Notes: a model not told the origin generated them from the sequence alone. A stretch of DNA of 64,000 bases from Dulcicalothrix desertica PCC 7102 (GCF_003991905.1 NZ_RSCL01000001.1:124001-188000); one strand, 5' to 3'; counted from the first letter of the stretch, positions 30,248 to 39,646 are shown. Translations and numbers: made by a program.

Positions 30248-33172
30248 ATGCAGAACGAAGAAGTATTTTTGAATTTACCTCTTGACAAGGGATGCAGTAG
30301 CAATCAGCGAATTGATACAATATCAACGGCGCCTGTTAGTGAGGGTGTGGTATTACAGCTAGCTGATGGTACTATTTACGCTTGTAATGCTACTGCTCTG
30401 AAAATTCTTGGTCGTACTGCGGATCAATTACAAGGGTCAACTTCATGTAATTATCCTTGGCAAACAATTCATGAAGACGGTTCTGAGTTTCCTGGTGATC
30501 AACACCCAGCAATGGTAGCACTCTCTACTGGTGAACCTTGTTTGAATGTGGTGATGGGTTTTTACAAACTTGATGGTGAGTTAGTGTGGTTAAAGCTCAA
30601 TTCGCAACCGATGTTTCGTACTGGAGAAGTTGCACCATATGGGGTTGTAACAAGTTTTGTTGATATTACAGAATCAAAATGTAAAATTGAAGACAGATGC
30701 GAGTTATTTGATGCTGCGATAGAGCAAACAGAAAACGAGCGATTACAACGTACAGTTTTAGTTATTGATGATTGTCTAGAAGATAGAGAAACTTATCGGC
30801 GTTATTTGCTTAAAAATAAAGGATATAATTACGTAATAGTTGATGCCAAGTCGGGAAAACAAGCACTCGAACTTTTTCAAAGCCACAAACCAGATTTAGT
30901 GTTGCTCGATTATTTACTGCCTGATATTGATGGGTTAGAATTGCTCGCAGAATTAAAAAAGTTACAAAATATTTACTATACTCCTATAATTGTACTTACA
31001 GGTCAAGGTTCGGAAGAAGTTGCCGTACAAGCGATGAAGTTGGGCGCCTCAGATTATTTAATTAAGGGAGAAATTACTTCAGATAAACTGCGGTCGGCTG
31101 TTAATTATACGCTTGAAAAAGCACAGCTACAAAGGCGTATAAAGCAAAGTGAGGAACGATTGCGATTAGCTCTAGATGCAGCCCATATGGGTACTTGGGA
31201 GTGGAATCTTCAAAGCAATGCGATGATTTTCTCTGAGTATGTAGGGACAATGTTAGGGTTGGCTGCGGGTGAATCGTTACCAAATTATGAAGTGTTTTTA
31301 AATAATGTACACCCCGCTGACCGTGAACGGGTGAAAAGAGCTGCAAGTGATGCCATTGCATCTGGAAAAAAACAAGATGTCGAATTTCGGGTTGTTTGGG
31401 CAAATGGTACTGAGCGATGGTTGCAAATCGCAGGAAAATTATACACACATCGGAATGGACAACCACGCTGTATTATTGGGACAGTGCTTGATGTTACCGA
31501 ATCTAAGCAGGCAGAAATAGCGCAGCGCTTAGTTTTCGAGCGCGAACGAATTGTTTCGCAAATTGCTGCTTCTGTTCGCCAATCGCTTAATTTAGATGCG
31601 ATTTTGGACACTACAGTTCAAGAAGTACGGCAGTTTTTACAAACCGACCGTGTATTGATTTTTCGTTTAATGCCCGATGGCAGTGGTACTGTTGTAACTG
31701 AGTCAGTAGCAACTGAGTGGGCATCTATTCTCTCTTCAAGAATTAATGACCCTTGTTTTGCTGAAAAATACATTGAAGCTTATCGCCAAGGATTAGTGAC
31801 TGCTAAAAAGGATATTTATACTGCTGATATTAACCCGTGTCATGTGGAATTACTTGAACAGTACTCTGTACGGGCTAATTTAGTAGTGCCTATTTTACAG
31901 GGTAAAAATTTGTGGGGATTGTTGATTGCCCATCACTGTTCGCAACCAAGAGAATGGCAGCAAATAGAAATTGATTTACTTATGCAACTGACAACACAGG
32001 TGGGAATTGTAATTCAACAAGGAGAACTGTTAGAAAGCGAGAAAGCTATTCGTGTTGAGGCAGAAAAAGCAAATCGCATCAAAGATGAATTTTTGGCGGT
32101 ACTTTCTCATGAATTGCGCTCACCCCTAAATCCAATTTTGGGTTGGGCAAACTTACTTAGAAGTGGCAAGCTCGACGCTCTAAAAATAGCTCAAGCGGCA
32201 ACGACTATCGAGCGCAATGTTAAATTGCAAATCGATTTGATTAACGATTTACTTGATGTGTCGCGAATTTTACGTGGAAAGCTTGTACTTAATTCATCAC
32301 CTGTGAACTTGGAGTCAATTATTTCCGCTGCTTTAGAAACAGTACAATTATCGGCAGAAGTCAAAGCGATTCAAATTAATACAAGCTTAGAACCAAATAT
32401 TAAACCTGTATTAGGCGATAGCGCGCGTTTACAGCAAGTCGTTTGGAATTTGCTTTCTAACGCCGTGAAATTTACTCCGCAAGGAGGATGTGTTGCGGTA
32501 ATGCTTGAAGAGACGAATGGAATGGCGCAAATTACTGTGCGCGATACAGGTAAAGGAATTAAACGAGAATTTTTACCTTATATATTTGATTATTTTCGTC
32601 AAGAAGATAGCAGCACCACTAGAAATTTTGGTGGGTTGGGGTTGGGGTTAGCAATTATTAGGCACTTGGTAGAATTGAATGGTGGAACGATATGTGCAGA
32701 AAGTGCCGGTATAGGACAGGGTGCAACTTTTACCGTTTGTTTGCCGTTAATGGCAAGCACACAAAGTGATTTATATAATCACGAAGCAATAAATAATTCT
32801 TTAGATTTAAATGGCATCAATATTTTAGTTGTTGATGATGAAGTTGATTCGCTTAATTTTGTTGCTTTTTTCTTAGAACAAGCAGGTGCGACGGTAACAG
32901 CGGTATCTGAGTCTACGCAGGCACTCGAAATTTTAGCTCGATTTAAACCTGATATTTTGATTAGTGATATCGGAATGCCCGAAATGGATGGTTATATGCT
33001 GGTTCAGGCGATTCGAGAACAAGCAATAACAATACCAGCGATTGCTTTAACTGCTTATGCTGGTGAGTTTGATCGTCATCAGGCACTCAATGCTGGGTTT
33101 CAAAAACATCTTTCTAAACCCATTGAAACTCATAGTTTAATGCAAGCGATTGGCAGTTTACTTAACAAGTGA
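30248..33172 (+). CDS. Hybrid histidine kinase, tandem paralogue with extra PAS domain
   Basis: 974 residues. The order is PAS (20-145), REC (168-290, Asp221), an additional PAS (about 298-430, LRLALDAAHMGTWEWNLQ to IGTVLDVTESK), GAF, HisKA (His621), HATPase and REC (Asp907 in LISDIGMPEMDG). Outside the extra PAS it is near-identical to the upstream paralogue over long protein stretches and many DNA stretches, so the pair arose by tandem duplication. The roughly 134-residue PAS was gained or lost cleanly between KAQL and RERIV. Both catalytic sites look intact. Output partners are unknown. Confidence 0.93.
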   Translation: MQNEEVFLNLPLDKGCSSNQRIDTISTAPVSEGVVLQLADGTIYACNATALKILGRTADQLQGSTSCNYPWQTIHEDGSEFPGDQHPAMVALSTGEPCLNVVMGFYKLDGELVWLKLNSQPMFRTGEVAPYGVVTSFVDITESKCKIEDRCELFDAAIEQTENERLQRTVLVIDDCLEDRETYRRYLLKNKGYNYVIVDAKSGKQALELFQSHKPDLVLLDYLLPDIDGLELLAELKKLQNIYYTPIIVLTGQGSEEVAVQAMKLGASDYLIKGEITSDKLRSAVNYTLEKAQLQRRIKQSEERLRLALDAAHMGTWEWNLQSNAMIFSEYVGTMLGLAAGESLPNYEVFLNNVHPADRERVKRAASDAIASGKKQDVEFRVVWANGTERWLQIAGKLYTHRNGQPRCIIGTVLDVTESKQAEIAQRLVFERERIVSQIAASVRQSLNLDAILDTTVQEVRQFLQTDRVLIFRLMPDGSGTVVTESVATEWASILSSRINDPCFAEKYIEAYRQGLVTAKKDIYTADINPCHVELLEQYSVRANLVVPILQGKNLWGLLIAHHCSQPREWQQIEIDLLMQLTTQVGIVIQQGELLESEKAIRVEAEKANRIKDEFLAVLSHELRSPLNPILGWANLLRSGKLDALKIAQAATTIERNVKLQIDLINDLLDVSRILRGKLVLNSSPVNLESIISAALETVQLSAEVKAIQINTSLEPNIKPVLGDSARLQQVVWNLLSNAVKFTPQGGCVAVMLEETNGMAQITVRDTGKGIKREFLPYIFDYFRQEDSSTTRNFGGLGLGLAIIRHLVELNGGTICAESAGIGQGATFTVCLPLMASTQSDLYNHEAINNSLDLNGINILVVDDEVDSLNFVAFFLEQAGATVTAVSESTQALEILARFKPDILISDIGMPEMDGYMLVQAIREQAITIPAIALTAYAGEFDRHQALNAGFQKHLSKPIETHSLMQAIGSLLNK

Positions 33173-33392
33173 AGTGTTATGGTGCCTCAACCTTACTCAA
33201 TATCATCTTGCTTCTCTTTTTATCAAACTGATTGTAGACTTTTCAAGTTTAATACAAATTCTAGTAAGACGAGTTATAGGCGCCTATATTACCCGCCAAC
33301 TTTCGAGAAGTTTAATTTACTAAATCTAATTTTGTCATATATATAAATAATACCATATAGGCATTTAATAAATATCGATTAAAATAAGCTAT

Positions 33393-33701
33393 TTAACTTT
33401 CTTCCCTATCAAAATCAGCTATAATATCTTGAATTTCATTGGTAGCAATATCTTCTCGGTCAGACTTAGAATAAATCGTTAATAGTAAAATACTTGTAGG
33501 TGACTCAACTTGATAAATCAACCTATATCCAGCATTCTTACCTTTTTTTATATTACTATTGCGAACCCTTAATTTATAAACAACATATTCCTCACCAATA
33601 TCTCCTATTCTATCTCCTAAAATATTACCTTGCTGTAATTCCTCAATAATTAATTGAATATCAGAACGAATGTTGCGAAATCTCTTGGAAAGGTCGCGCA
33701 A
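33393..33701 (-). CDS. RelE-family toxin without antitoxin, start codon damaged
   Basis: 102 residues from a TTG. The sequence has GDRIGDIGEEYVVYKLRVRN, GKNAGYRLIYQVE and ILLLTIYSKSDREDI, typical of RelE/StbE-type mRNA interferases. The expected N-terminus (IDLTAEFKRNL) is present in frame upstream to 33731, but it begins with ATT and is preceded at once by a stop. The true ATG thus seems mutated or lost. No antitoxin gene is found on either side. The copy may be silenced, weakly translated from the TTG, or a relic. Confidence 0.6.
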   Translation of the reverse strand: MRDLSKRFRNIRSDIQLIIEELQQGNILGDRIGDIGEEYVVYKLRVRNSNIKKGKNAGYRLIYQVESPTSILLLTIYSKSDREDIATNEIQDIIADFDREES

Positions 33702-33738
33702 ATTTCGTTTAAATTCAGCGGTTAAATCAATGGTTTAA

Positions 33739-33966
33739 TCTGACGATAAACACTGGATGCGTTATTATAAACTCGATAGTGTCAATCATCATTGCTTTCA
33801 AGTATGGAAGAGCGATAACAACACTTGGCAAGACGATATTAGAGTTAAAGCTGCTTTCTTTCTACAAGCAAGAGATGACGACCATTGGATGCGGTATGAA
33901 TATATGAAAAATGGACAACATAGCACTTTTAATATATGGAAAGGAGATAATACTTGGGTATCTTGA
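33739..33966 (+). pseudogene. Truncated two-repeat protein fragment
   Basis: The frame contains two copies of one motif: DDKHWMRYYKLDS...FQVWKSDNNTW and DDDHWMRYEYMKN...FNIWKGDNTW, spaced 43 residues apart. The first repeat starts right after an in-frame stop (33736), upstream of the only ATG at 33757, so the natural start is gone. I read it as the C-terminal remnant of a longer repeat protein. Its broken edge coincides within 10 bp with the damaged start of the RelE-type gene. Family not recognised. Confidence 0.5.
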
Positions 33967-34002
33967 ATGTGAACCAATGGTTCACATTTTTGAAATTGGT
34001 TA

Positions 34003-35313
34003 TTAAGGCGCCTCAAGAGTACGGAATTTTAATGAAGAACGTAATACCTTATATAACACAGGAAGCGCAAATAAAGAATTTGGAGTTTTAATCATATGTG
34101 CCACTTCAGCAAATCTTTTAGAGATATCGGAATCACTGACTGAAAGCTCTAAAATTTTATCTATATACATTTGCATCAACTGTGTAATTTTATCTGCTTT
34201 ACCACCTTCTGTTGTTTCGTAGCGAAAATCTTCACCTGTTGCCATCAACCAGGGTGTTTGTAAAATTTTTGCTAATTGTTTTTGGAACTTTAATGTAAAA
34301 CCTTTTACGTTACAAGGCGAATTTTTAAATTGCTCTTTCAAGCAACGTGAAAGTTCTAATGCAGAAGCAGCTCCTGTTGTCATTCCTTGACCGTAGATTG
34401 GATTAAATGCACAAACTGCATCCCCAATTGCGACTATACCATCTGGAAGGCGTGAAAGTTTTTCGTAATGGCGCCTGCAATTTTCTGTGCGTCGATAACC
34501 ATATACTGGGGATATAGGTTTTGCGTTTTTGATGGCATCATAAATTATCGGACTACGTAGACTTCGGGCAAATTTTAAAAAACTATCAGCATCTGTAGGT
34601 GGGTAATCTTTGGACATCCCAGCCAGTGTAATTGCCCAACGATTCGCTTCTACAGGGTATAAAATTCCACCGCGCAAGCTGTCGGGTGGTTTTGCCGCTA
34701 CTAACAGTGCTTTCCAAGAAGCGCAAAACTCATCTGGAACTTCATACCAGCATGTACTGTATCCTAAAAAAGAATTAATTATCGTTGTTTCGGGCGCCTG
34801 GTAGCCAATTTCTTCTAAAAACTTGGGTAACTGCGAGTTACGTCCACTAGCGTCAACGACTAAATCGGCTGTTAGTTCTTTGTCGAGAGCGCTATTTTTA
34901 CAATGTAATTTAACTCCAGATACTTGATTCTCAGTATTTACGAGTAGTCCTTTGAACAAGGTAGACGTTACAAACTCTAAATTTGGAATTATTTGTATTA
35001 AAGCAGAATCCTTGTATGATAAAAATTTAAGTTTAACAACTTTTACTCCAGTCCATATTTCAATTGTGGCTACTGTTCTATTTACACAATCTTTATTTAT
35101 AGTAAATTCATAAAGCATATTTTGTAAAAAAACATGTCTTTCAGGATTTTTTGAGCAGTGAAGTAAAACAAAAATTAGTTGTAAAAGTGTACTTTTACCA
35201 CCTCCATTTTGACTACCAATTGGAAAAATATTTGGTACAAAAGCTTTTTCAAAAGTTATATCAACATTTTTTAAAACACGAAATTCAGGAACTTGAACTC
35301 GCTGCAAACGCAT
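34003..35313 (-). CDS. Chimeric gene: AAA ATPase head fused to FAD monooxygenase tail
   Basis: 436 residues from two families. Residues 1-103 are the start of a RecF-like AAA ATPase (VPEFRVLKNVDITFE, Walker A GSQNGGGKSTLLQL). They stop before any Walker B or signature motif. From about residue 105 the sequence is the middle and end of an FAD-dependent monooxygenase: LVVDASGRNSQLPKFLEEIGY, GGILYPVEANRW, VAIGDAVCAFNPIYGQGMT. The monooxygenase lacks its N-terminal GxGxxG FAD-binding segment. Neither half is complete, so the product is probably inactive. The join maps near 35000 and looks like a deletion fusion. Confidence 0.8.
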   Translation of the reverse strand: MRLQRVQVPEFRVLKNVDITFEKAFVPNIFPIGSQNGGGKSTLLQLIFVLLHCSKNPERHVFLQNMLYEFTINKDCVNRTVATIEIWTGVKVVKLKFLSYKDSALIQIIPNLEFVTSTLFKGLLVNTENQVSGVKLHCKNSALDKELTADLVVDASGRNSQLPKFLEEIGYQAPETTIINSFLGYSTCWYEVPDEFCASWKALLVAAKPPDSLRGGILYPVEANRWAITLAGMSKDYPPTDADSFLKFARSLRSPIIYDAIKNAKPISPVYGYRRTENCRRHYEKLSRLPDGIVAIGDAVCAFNPIYGQGMTTGAASALELSRCLKEQFKNSPCNVKGFTLKFQKQLAKILQTPWLMATGEDFRYETTEGGKADKITQLMQMYIDKILELSVSDSDISKRFAEVAHMIKTPNSLFALPVLYKVLRSSLKFRTLEAP

Positions 35314-35372
35314 AAATCGCTCCTATTAACGATTAAATATCAACTAATTACTATCATTACTTGGAATAGTTA

Positions 35373-35699
35373 TTAAACACTATAAGCATGAAAATTGATT
35401 TTAACATGTCTACTCCTAAGCAAATGCCCTTCACATTCTATGAACAAAGCTTCTGTTACTCCTACTGTATCTTCTCGACCATCAGCATACTTGGCTATTT
35501 GCTGACCTACAATTCTCAAACCTAGTTTTTGTAATATTTATGGTGATATCACTAAATATGTTGAACCTGTATCAACTAGTGCATCGAATTCGCATGTACG
35601 TAGTAAGCTGGGTGCTAGTAAACCTCGACTTATTAATGCTTCGTCTATTGCGTTGGTTAGTTTTATTTTGGTGTAAACTGCTCCCATTGTTTGAGTCAT
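35373..35699 (-). pseudogene. Broken retropepsin-like aspartic protease gene
   Basis: The minus-strand frame from ATG 35699 reads MGAVYTKIKLTNAIDEALIS, then DALVDTGSTYLVISP with the catalytic DTG motif. An in-frame TAA follows at 35538-35540, exactly where relatives continue with EILQKLGLR. After the stop the frame still encodes the family sequence (KLGLRIVGQQIAKYADGRED) until about residue 90, then diverges. It is a clan AA aspartic protease gene killed by one nonsense mutation and a truncated 3' end. Confidence 0.75.
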
Positions 35700-35812
35700 T
35701 AATTTTAGGTTACTGGTTATATATTAATTATATATTATTGGTATTGTCAGTTTCTAGGAGGGCGCCTCTTGTTGAGCTTGTTGGTAAGCTCTAAGTCGCT
35801 CCAACGCCACTC

Positions 35813-35865
35813 TCCTTAACGGGGGAAACCCCCGCACGGAGGTGGCTCCCCAACCTACGTATTTG
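35813..35865. repeat. Intergenic repeat ending GTGGCTCCCCAACCTAC
   Basis: It contains the hairpin CGGGGGAAACCCCCG and ends with GTGGCTCCCCAACCTAC (35842-35858). The same ending lies at 63174-63190, there also preceded by a hairpin-rich stretch with GGGAAACCC. It is a shared interspersed element. Confidence 0.75.
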
Positions 35866-35936
35866 CGATTGATAATAAATTATAGCTACTGTAGGATATA
35901 AGTATCGGTTCATTTTGTAAAAGATAGCACGTAATT

Positions 35937-37319
35937 ATGATTACTCAATCGTTAATTAGTGAGATTGTCAGCAAGCAGCGTCAGTTTTTCTATACGGGTG
36001 CAACTAGAGATGTTAGTTTCCGTGTTGAACAACTAAGAAACTTGAAACAAGGAATAATGCAATATGAACATGAGATTACTCAAGCGTTAAAAGCTGACTT
36101 AAATAAACCAGAGTTTGAAGTTTATGGTGCAGAGTTTTCGCTAATTTTTACTGAAATTGCTGATGCTATTAAACATCTAAAGAATTGGGTAAAACCTCAA
36201 AGAAAAGGACTTGAATTGTCTTTTTTGCCTGGGTCGGCTTATTTATATCCTGAACCATTGGGTGTTGGTTTAATTATAGGCCCCTGGAATTATCCTTTTC
36301 AATTATCTTTACTGCCGTTAGTAGGCGCCATTGCATCAGGTAATTGTGCAATTGTCAAGCCTTCTGAAATTGCTTCTCATACTTCCCATGTAATAAATGA
36401 CGTAATATCAAAGGTTTTCCCGCGCGAATATATTGCTGTTGTTGAAGGTGGGGTAGAAACTACTCAAGAGCTGCTGCAAGAAAAGTTTGACCATATCTTT
36501 TTTACAGGTGGTACAGCCGTCGGTAAAATTATTATGAAGGAAGCAGCAAAACATTTGACACCAGTTACTTTGGAATTAGGTGGTAAAAGCCCTTGTATAG
36601 TTGATACAGATATTAATCTTGAAGTTAGCGCGCGACGAATTGCGTGGGGCAAGTTTTTGAATGCTGGCCAAACTTGTATTGCACCTGATTACCTATTAGT
36701 AAATAAGTCTATTAAACAGGATTTATTAAAAGCAATAGCAGATAGTATCAAAGAATTTTATGGCGATAACCCAATAGACAGTCCTGATTACTGTAGAATT
36801 ATCAGTGAAAAGCATTACACTAGATTGATAAATTACATTGAAGGAGATATTTACTTTGGTGGCGAATATAATTCTGATAAATTATTTATTGCTCCAACTG
36901 TAATCAACAATGTTTCGTGGCAAGATTCAATTATGGAGGAAGAAATTTTTGGTCCAATTCTTCCTGTTATTGAGTACGAAGATATTAATGAGGTTATAGC
37001 AGCAATAAATTCTCGTCCGAAACCTCTTGCTTTATACTTGTTTACAAATAATAAAGATTTACAAGGGCGAATATTACGTGAAACTTCATCTGGTGGTGTT
37101 TGTATTAATGATACTATTAAGCACTGCGGAGTGGCTTCGTTACCTTTTGGTGGTGTAGGAGATAGTGGAATTGGTAAGTATCACGGCAAAGCTAGTTTTG
37201 ACGTTTTTTCGCATTACAAGAGTGTTTTGAAACGGGGTTTTGGTTTTGACATGAAAGTTTTGTATCCTCCTTACGAGGGTAAATTAGCTTTGCTCAAGCG
37301 GGTTTTTGGTAAAAATTAA
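35937..37319 (+). CDS. Aldehyde dehydrogenase, class 3-like
   Basis: 460 residues of the ALDH superfamily, NAD(P)-dependent oxidation of aldehydes to acids. The shorter N-terminus, PLGVGLIIGPWNYPFQLSL, FTGGTAVGKIIMKEAAKHL, the general base in TLELGGKSP and the nucleophile in FLNAGQTCIAPDY fit the class 3/fatty-aldehyde type. The C-terminus has SLPFGGVGDSGIGKYHGKASFD. Relatives in cyanobacteria handle long-chain aldehydes next to alkane synthesis genes, but such neighbours are absent here. The ATG at 35937 is the natural start. Confidence 0.92.
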   Translation: MITQSLISEIVSKQRQFFYTGATRDVSFRVEQLRNLKQGIMQYEHEITQALKADLNKPEFEVYGAEFSLIFTEIADAIKHLKNWVKPQRKGLELSFLPGSAYLYPEPLGVGLIIGPWNYPFQLSLLPLVGAIASGNCAIVKPSEIASHTSHVINDVISKVFPREYIAVVEGGVETTQELLQEKFDHIFFTGGTAVGKIIMKEAAKHLTPVTLELGGKSPCIVDTDINLEVSARRIAWGKFLNAGQTCIAPDYLLVNKSIKQDLLKAIADSIKEFYGDNPIDSPDYCRIISEKHYTRLINYIEGDIYFGGEYNSDKLFIAPTVINNVSWQDSIMEEEIFGPILPVIEYEDINEVIAAINSRPKPLALYLFTNNKDLQGRILRETSSGGVCINDTIKHCGVASLPFGGVGDSGIGKYHGKASFDVFSHYKSVLKRGFGFDMKVLYPPYEGKLALLKRVFGKN

Positions 37320-37346
37320 AATGGGATGGGTGTCCTGCCCGTCCTT
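37320..37346. repeat. Diverged GGGATGGGTGTCCTGCCC repeat
   Basis: A palindrome-like unit, GGGATGGGTGTCCTGCCCGTCC, at the 3' side of the aldehyde dehydrogenase gene. It is a diverged member of the family at 14101, 51961 and 58230. Confidence 0.65.
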
Positions 37347-37390
37347 TTGTAGAATTTATAGGAAAAAGCACTCTTCGTGCTTACTACGAG

Positions 37391-38905
37391 CTATTTTAAA
37401 CATCTTATTGCTTCTAGTAGTCCGCGTGCTTTATTTAGGGTTTCTTCGTATTCTTTTTCGGGTTCTGAGTCTGCCACCAAACCGGCGCCTGCTTGTACAC
37501 TAACTTTGCCTGCGCGCGCTACCATTGTACGGATGGCTATGGCTGTATTTAATTGTCCTTCAAAGTCGTAGTATCCATATACACCTGAGTATACTCCTCG
37601 GCGTGATGGTTCTAGTTCGTTGATTATTTCCATTGCTCTAATTTTTGGCGCCCCACTTACTGTTCCTGCGGGAAAACAAGCTTTCATTAAGTCCCATGCT
37701 GTTTTTGATGGCGCCAGTTTACCTATTACGTTACTGACGATGTGCATGACATGAGAGTATCGCTCAATAACCATTAATTCATCGACGCATACGCTGCCAC
37801 TTTCACATGCTCGACCTAAGTCGTTTCTACCTAGGTCTACTAACATGACGTGTTCGGCAATTTCTTTGGGGTCTTGTAATAAGTCTTTTGCTAGTGCGTC
37901 GTCTTCTTTTGGAGTTTTACCGCGTTTTCTTGTGCCTGCTATTGGACGCAGTGTTGCTATATTGTTACCGTCGGCGTCTTTTTCGGCTTTTACCATGACT
38001 TCTGGACTGGAGCCTATTATTTGCCAGTCTTGGAAGTTAAAGTACGCCATGTATGGTGATGGGTTGATTTGACGTAGTGAGCGGTAAAGTGAAAAGGGGT
38101 CTCCGCTATATTCGGTTGTTAGACGCTGGGAAATTACTACTTGAAATATATCGCCTGCTTTGATGTATTCTTTGGCTTTCTCGACACTGCGACAAAATTC
38201 TTCTTTACTAAAGTTACTTTGATACTCTTCGGTTTCGTTTGAACGAGGCGCAAGACTTGCAGGTGGTGTCCATTCTAAAATAGTTTTGGCTGGCTGAAGC
38301 GGTGATGATAATTTATCCACCATTTGCGTAACACATTCTACGGCTTTGTTGTACGCTTCTTCTACATCACTGTTGCGTAAATCTGCATATGCTATTACCC
38401 AAATTTTACGTTTAACTTGGTCAAATATGAGTAAATTGTCTACCTGCATCCACAATCCATCAGGTATATTACGCTCATCTTGAGTATGAATTGGCACTCG
38501 CGGTTCTATCCACTTGATTAATTCATAACCCCAAAATCCAAATAAACCACCTATTCCTGGTGGTAACTCTGGTAACTTAACTGGATTATATGGCGCCAAA
38601 CAGTTTGCTAATGCTTCAAATGGGTCGCCATCGAATACTACTTGTCTTGCGTCGCGATGCGTTTGCGTTGAAAGTTCTCCACGCGCTTCTAATACCCATA
38701 AAGGATTACAACCAAGCAAACTATAACGTCCGACTTTCTCACCACCTTCGACTGATTCCAACAAAAAACTATAAGGTTGTCCAGCACATACCTTATACCA
38801 AGCTGAAACAGGTGTATCTAGGTCTGCAACCCACTCTTGATATACCGGAACAAAATTACCAAGATTAGCTAATTCAGTAAATTGTGAGAAATCGGGAAAA
38901 ATCAT
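37391..38905 (-). CDS. trpE: Anthranilate synthase component I
   Basis: 504 residues. TrpE converts chorismate and glutamine-derived ammonia to anthranilate, the first step to tryptophan. The N-terminal SFLLESVEGGEKVGRYSLLG holds the LLES motif of the tryptophan feedback site. The catalytic half has IFQVVISQR, SPYMAYF, ATLRPIAGTRKRG, DLGRNDLGRAC and FPAGTVSGAPKIRAMEIINEL. It lies downstream of psaD on the same strand. No Trp-codon-rich leader precedes it. A long inverted repeat (38919-39019) fills the gap to psaD. Confidence 0.96.
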   Translation of the reverse strand: MIFPDFSQFTELANLGNFVPVYQEWVADLDTPVSAWYKVCAGQPYSFLLESVEGGEKVGRYSLLGCNPLWVLEARGELSTQTHRDARQVVFDGDPFEALANCLAPYNPVKLPELPPGIGGLFGFWGYELIKWIEPRVPIHTQDERNIPDGLWMQVDNLLIFDQVKRKIWVIAYADLRNSDVEEAYNKAVECVTQMVDKLSSPLQPAKTILEWTPPASLAPRSNETEEYQSNFSKEEFCRSVEKAKEYIKAGDIFQVVISQRLTTEYSGDPFSLYRSLRQINPSPYMAYFNFQDWQIIGSSPEVMVKAEKDADGNNIATLRPIAGTRKRGKTPKEDDALAKDLLQDPKEIAEHVMLVDLGRNDLGRACESGSVCVDELMVIERYSHVMHIVSNVIGKLAPSKTAWDLMKACFPAGTVSGAPKIRAMEIINELEPSRRGVYSGVYGYYDFEGQLNTAIAIRTMVARAGKVSVQAGAGLVADSEPEKEYEETLNKARGLLEAIRCLK

Positions 38906-38918
38906 AGAAAAGAGTTAT

Positions 38919-39019
38919 GAGTGCGCTCGTGCTGAGTGCTGAGTGAGGGAATAAGAGTTGAGAGTAGAAAGTGGGACTCTTTACTCTCTTTACTTCTTAA
39001 ACTCAGCACGAGCGCACTC
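38919..39019. repeat. 18-bp inverted repeat between psaD and trpE
   Basis: GAGTGCGCTCGTGCTGAG (38919-38936) is exactly complementary to 39002-39019, with a 65-nt spacer. On the minus strand it follows psaD and precedes trpE, so it could limit read-through of the abundant psaD message. It is built from the GTGCTGAGTGCTGAGT repeat motif frequent in this DNA. Confidence 0.8.
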
Positions 39020-39041
39020 AGCACTTTTAACTTTAAATTAG

Positions 39042-39461
39042 TTATGCGTCGTAAGTATACTTACCGCTGAACTTGAGTTGAGCAGGGCTGGGGTTTTCAC
39101 CAATTCTACGGTCAACGTAACGTACTTTTTCACGTCCTTGGTTGACTTTTTCTGGGAATACACCATCTGCTGGGTGAATCTTTGTAGTTTCACCGCTTGG
39201 AAGAATCCGGTAAATTTGGTAATTGGTGATTTTAAATTTCCGAAGCTGACCACCGAGTGCGATGCCGTATTCTTTACGAGCTAAATACAACAGGTTATCA
39301 CCTTGACGCATTTTAGCGGCGCCACCAGTGGGCATTTCAAAAACTTGCTCTTTGGGGCTAGTCCAGGTGATTGCGTACATTTCTTCCTCGGCTGCTTTGG
39401 TAAGCAAGCCGCCAGTGGAGCCACCGAATAAAGGAGCTTGTCCAGAAAGTGTTTCTGCCAT
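39042..39461 (-). CDS. psaD: Photosystem I subunit II
   Basis: 139 residues, peripheral stromal/cytoplasmic subunit of photosystem I that docks ferredoxin. The sequence is the standard Psa[41 protein letters not shown] and CT phrases including [15 protein letters not shown]. It is basic in the ferredoxin-binding region ([13 protein letters not shown]). It is strongly expressed in cyanobacteria. The upstream 100 bp probably holds its promoter, but I could not confirm HLR1 elements. It confirms an oxygenic phototroph. Confidence 0.98.
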   Translation of the reverse strand: MAETLSGQAPLFGGSTGGLLTKAAEEEMYAITWTSPKEQVFEMPTGGAAKMRQGDNLLYLARKEYGIALGGQLRKFKITNYQIYRILPSGETTKIHPADGVFPEKVNQGREKVRYVDRRIGENPSPAQLKFSGKYTYDA

Positions 39462-39558
39462 AAGGTTTTCACTTCATAGTTTTTACGGCATCCTAACATT
39501 GCCCGGTAGACAACATTGCGATTATTTCATAGTCTGTAACACTTTTTTAGAAGTGGAA

Positions 39559-39646
39559 AGTCCTGAGTGCTGAGTACCGAGTGTTTTTTACTCCAAACTC
39601 AGCACTCAGAACTCAGCACTTTTAACTCCTAACTCCTAACTCTTGG
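39559..39646. repeat. GTGCTGAGT / ACTCAGCACT inverted repeats and CTAACTCC tandem units
   Basis: AGTGCTGAGT near 39566 and ACTCAGCACT near 39597-39620 form inverted pairs, followed by CTAACTCC units that encode the last residues (QELGVRS) of the DICT kinase. The block lies between that kinase and psaD. Confidence 0.7.

Noticed and set aside
38906-39041. Possible attenuator upstream of trpE
   Set aside because: No Trp codons occur in any short frame there and no terminator with a T-run is seen. The only structure is an inverted repeat built from common repeat motifs.
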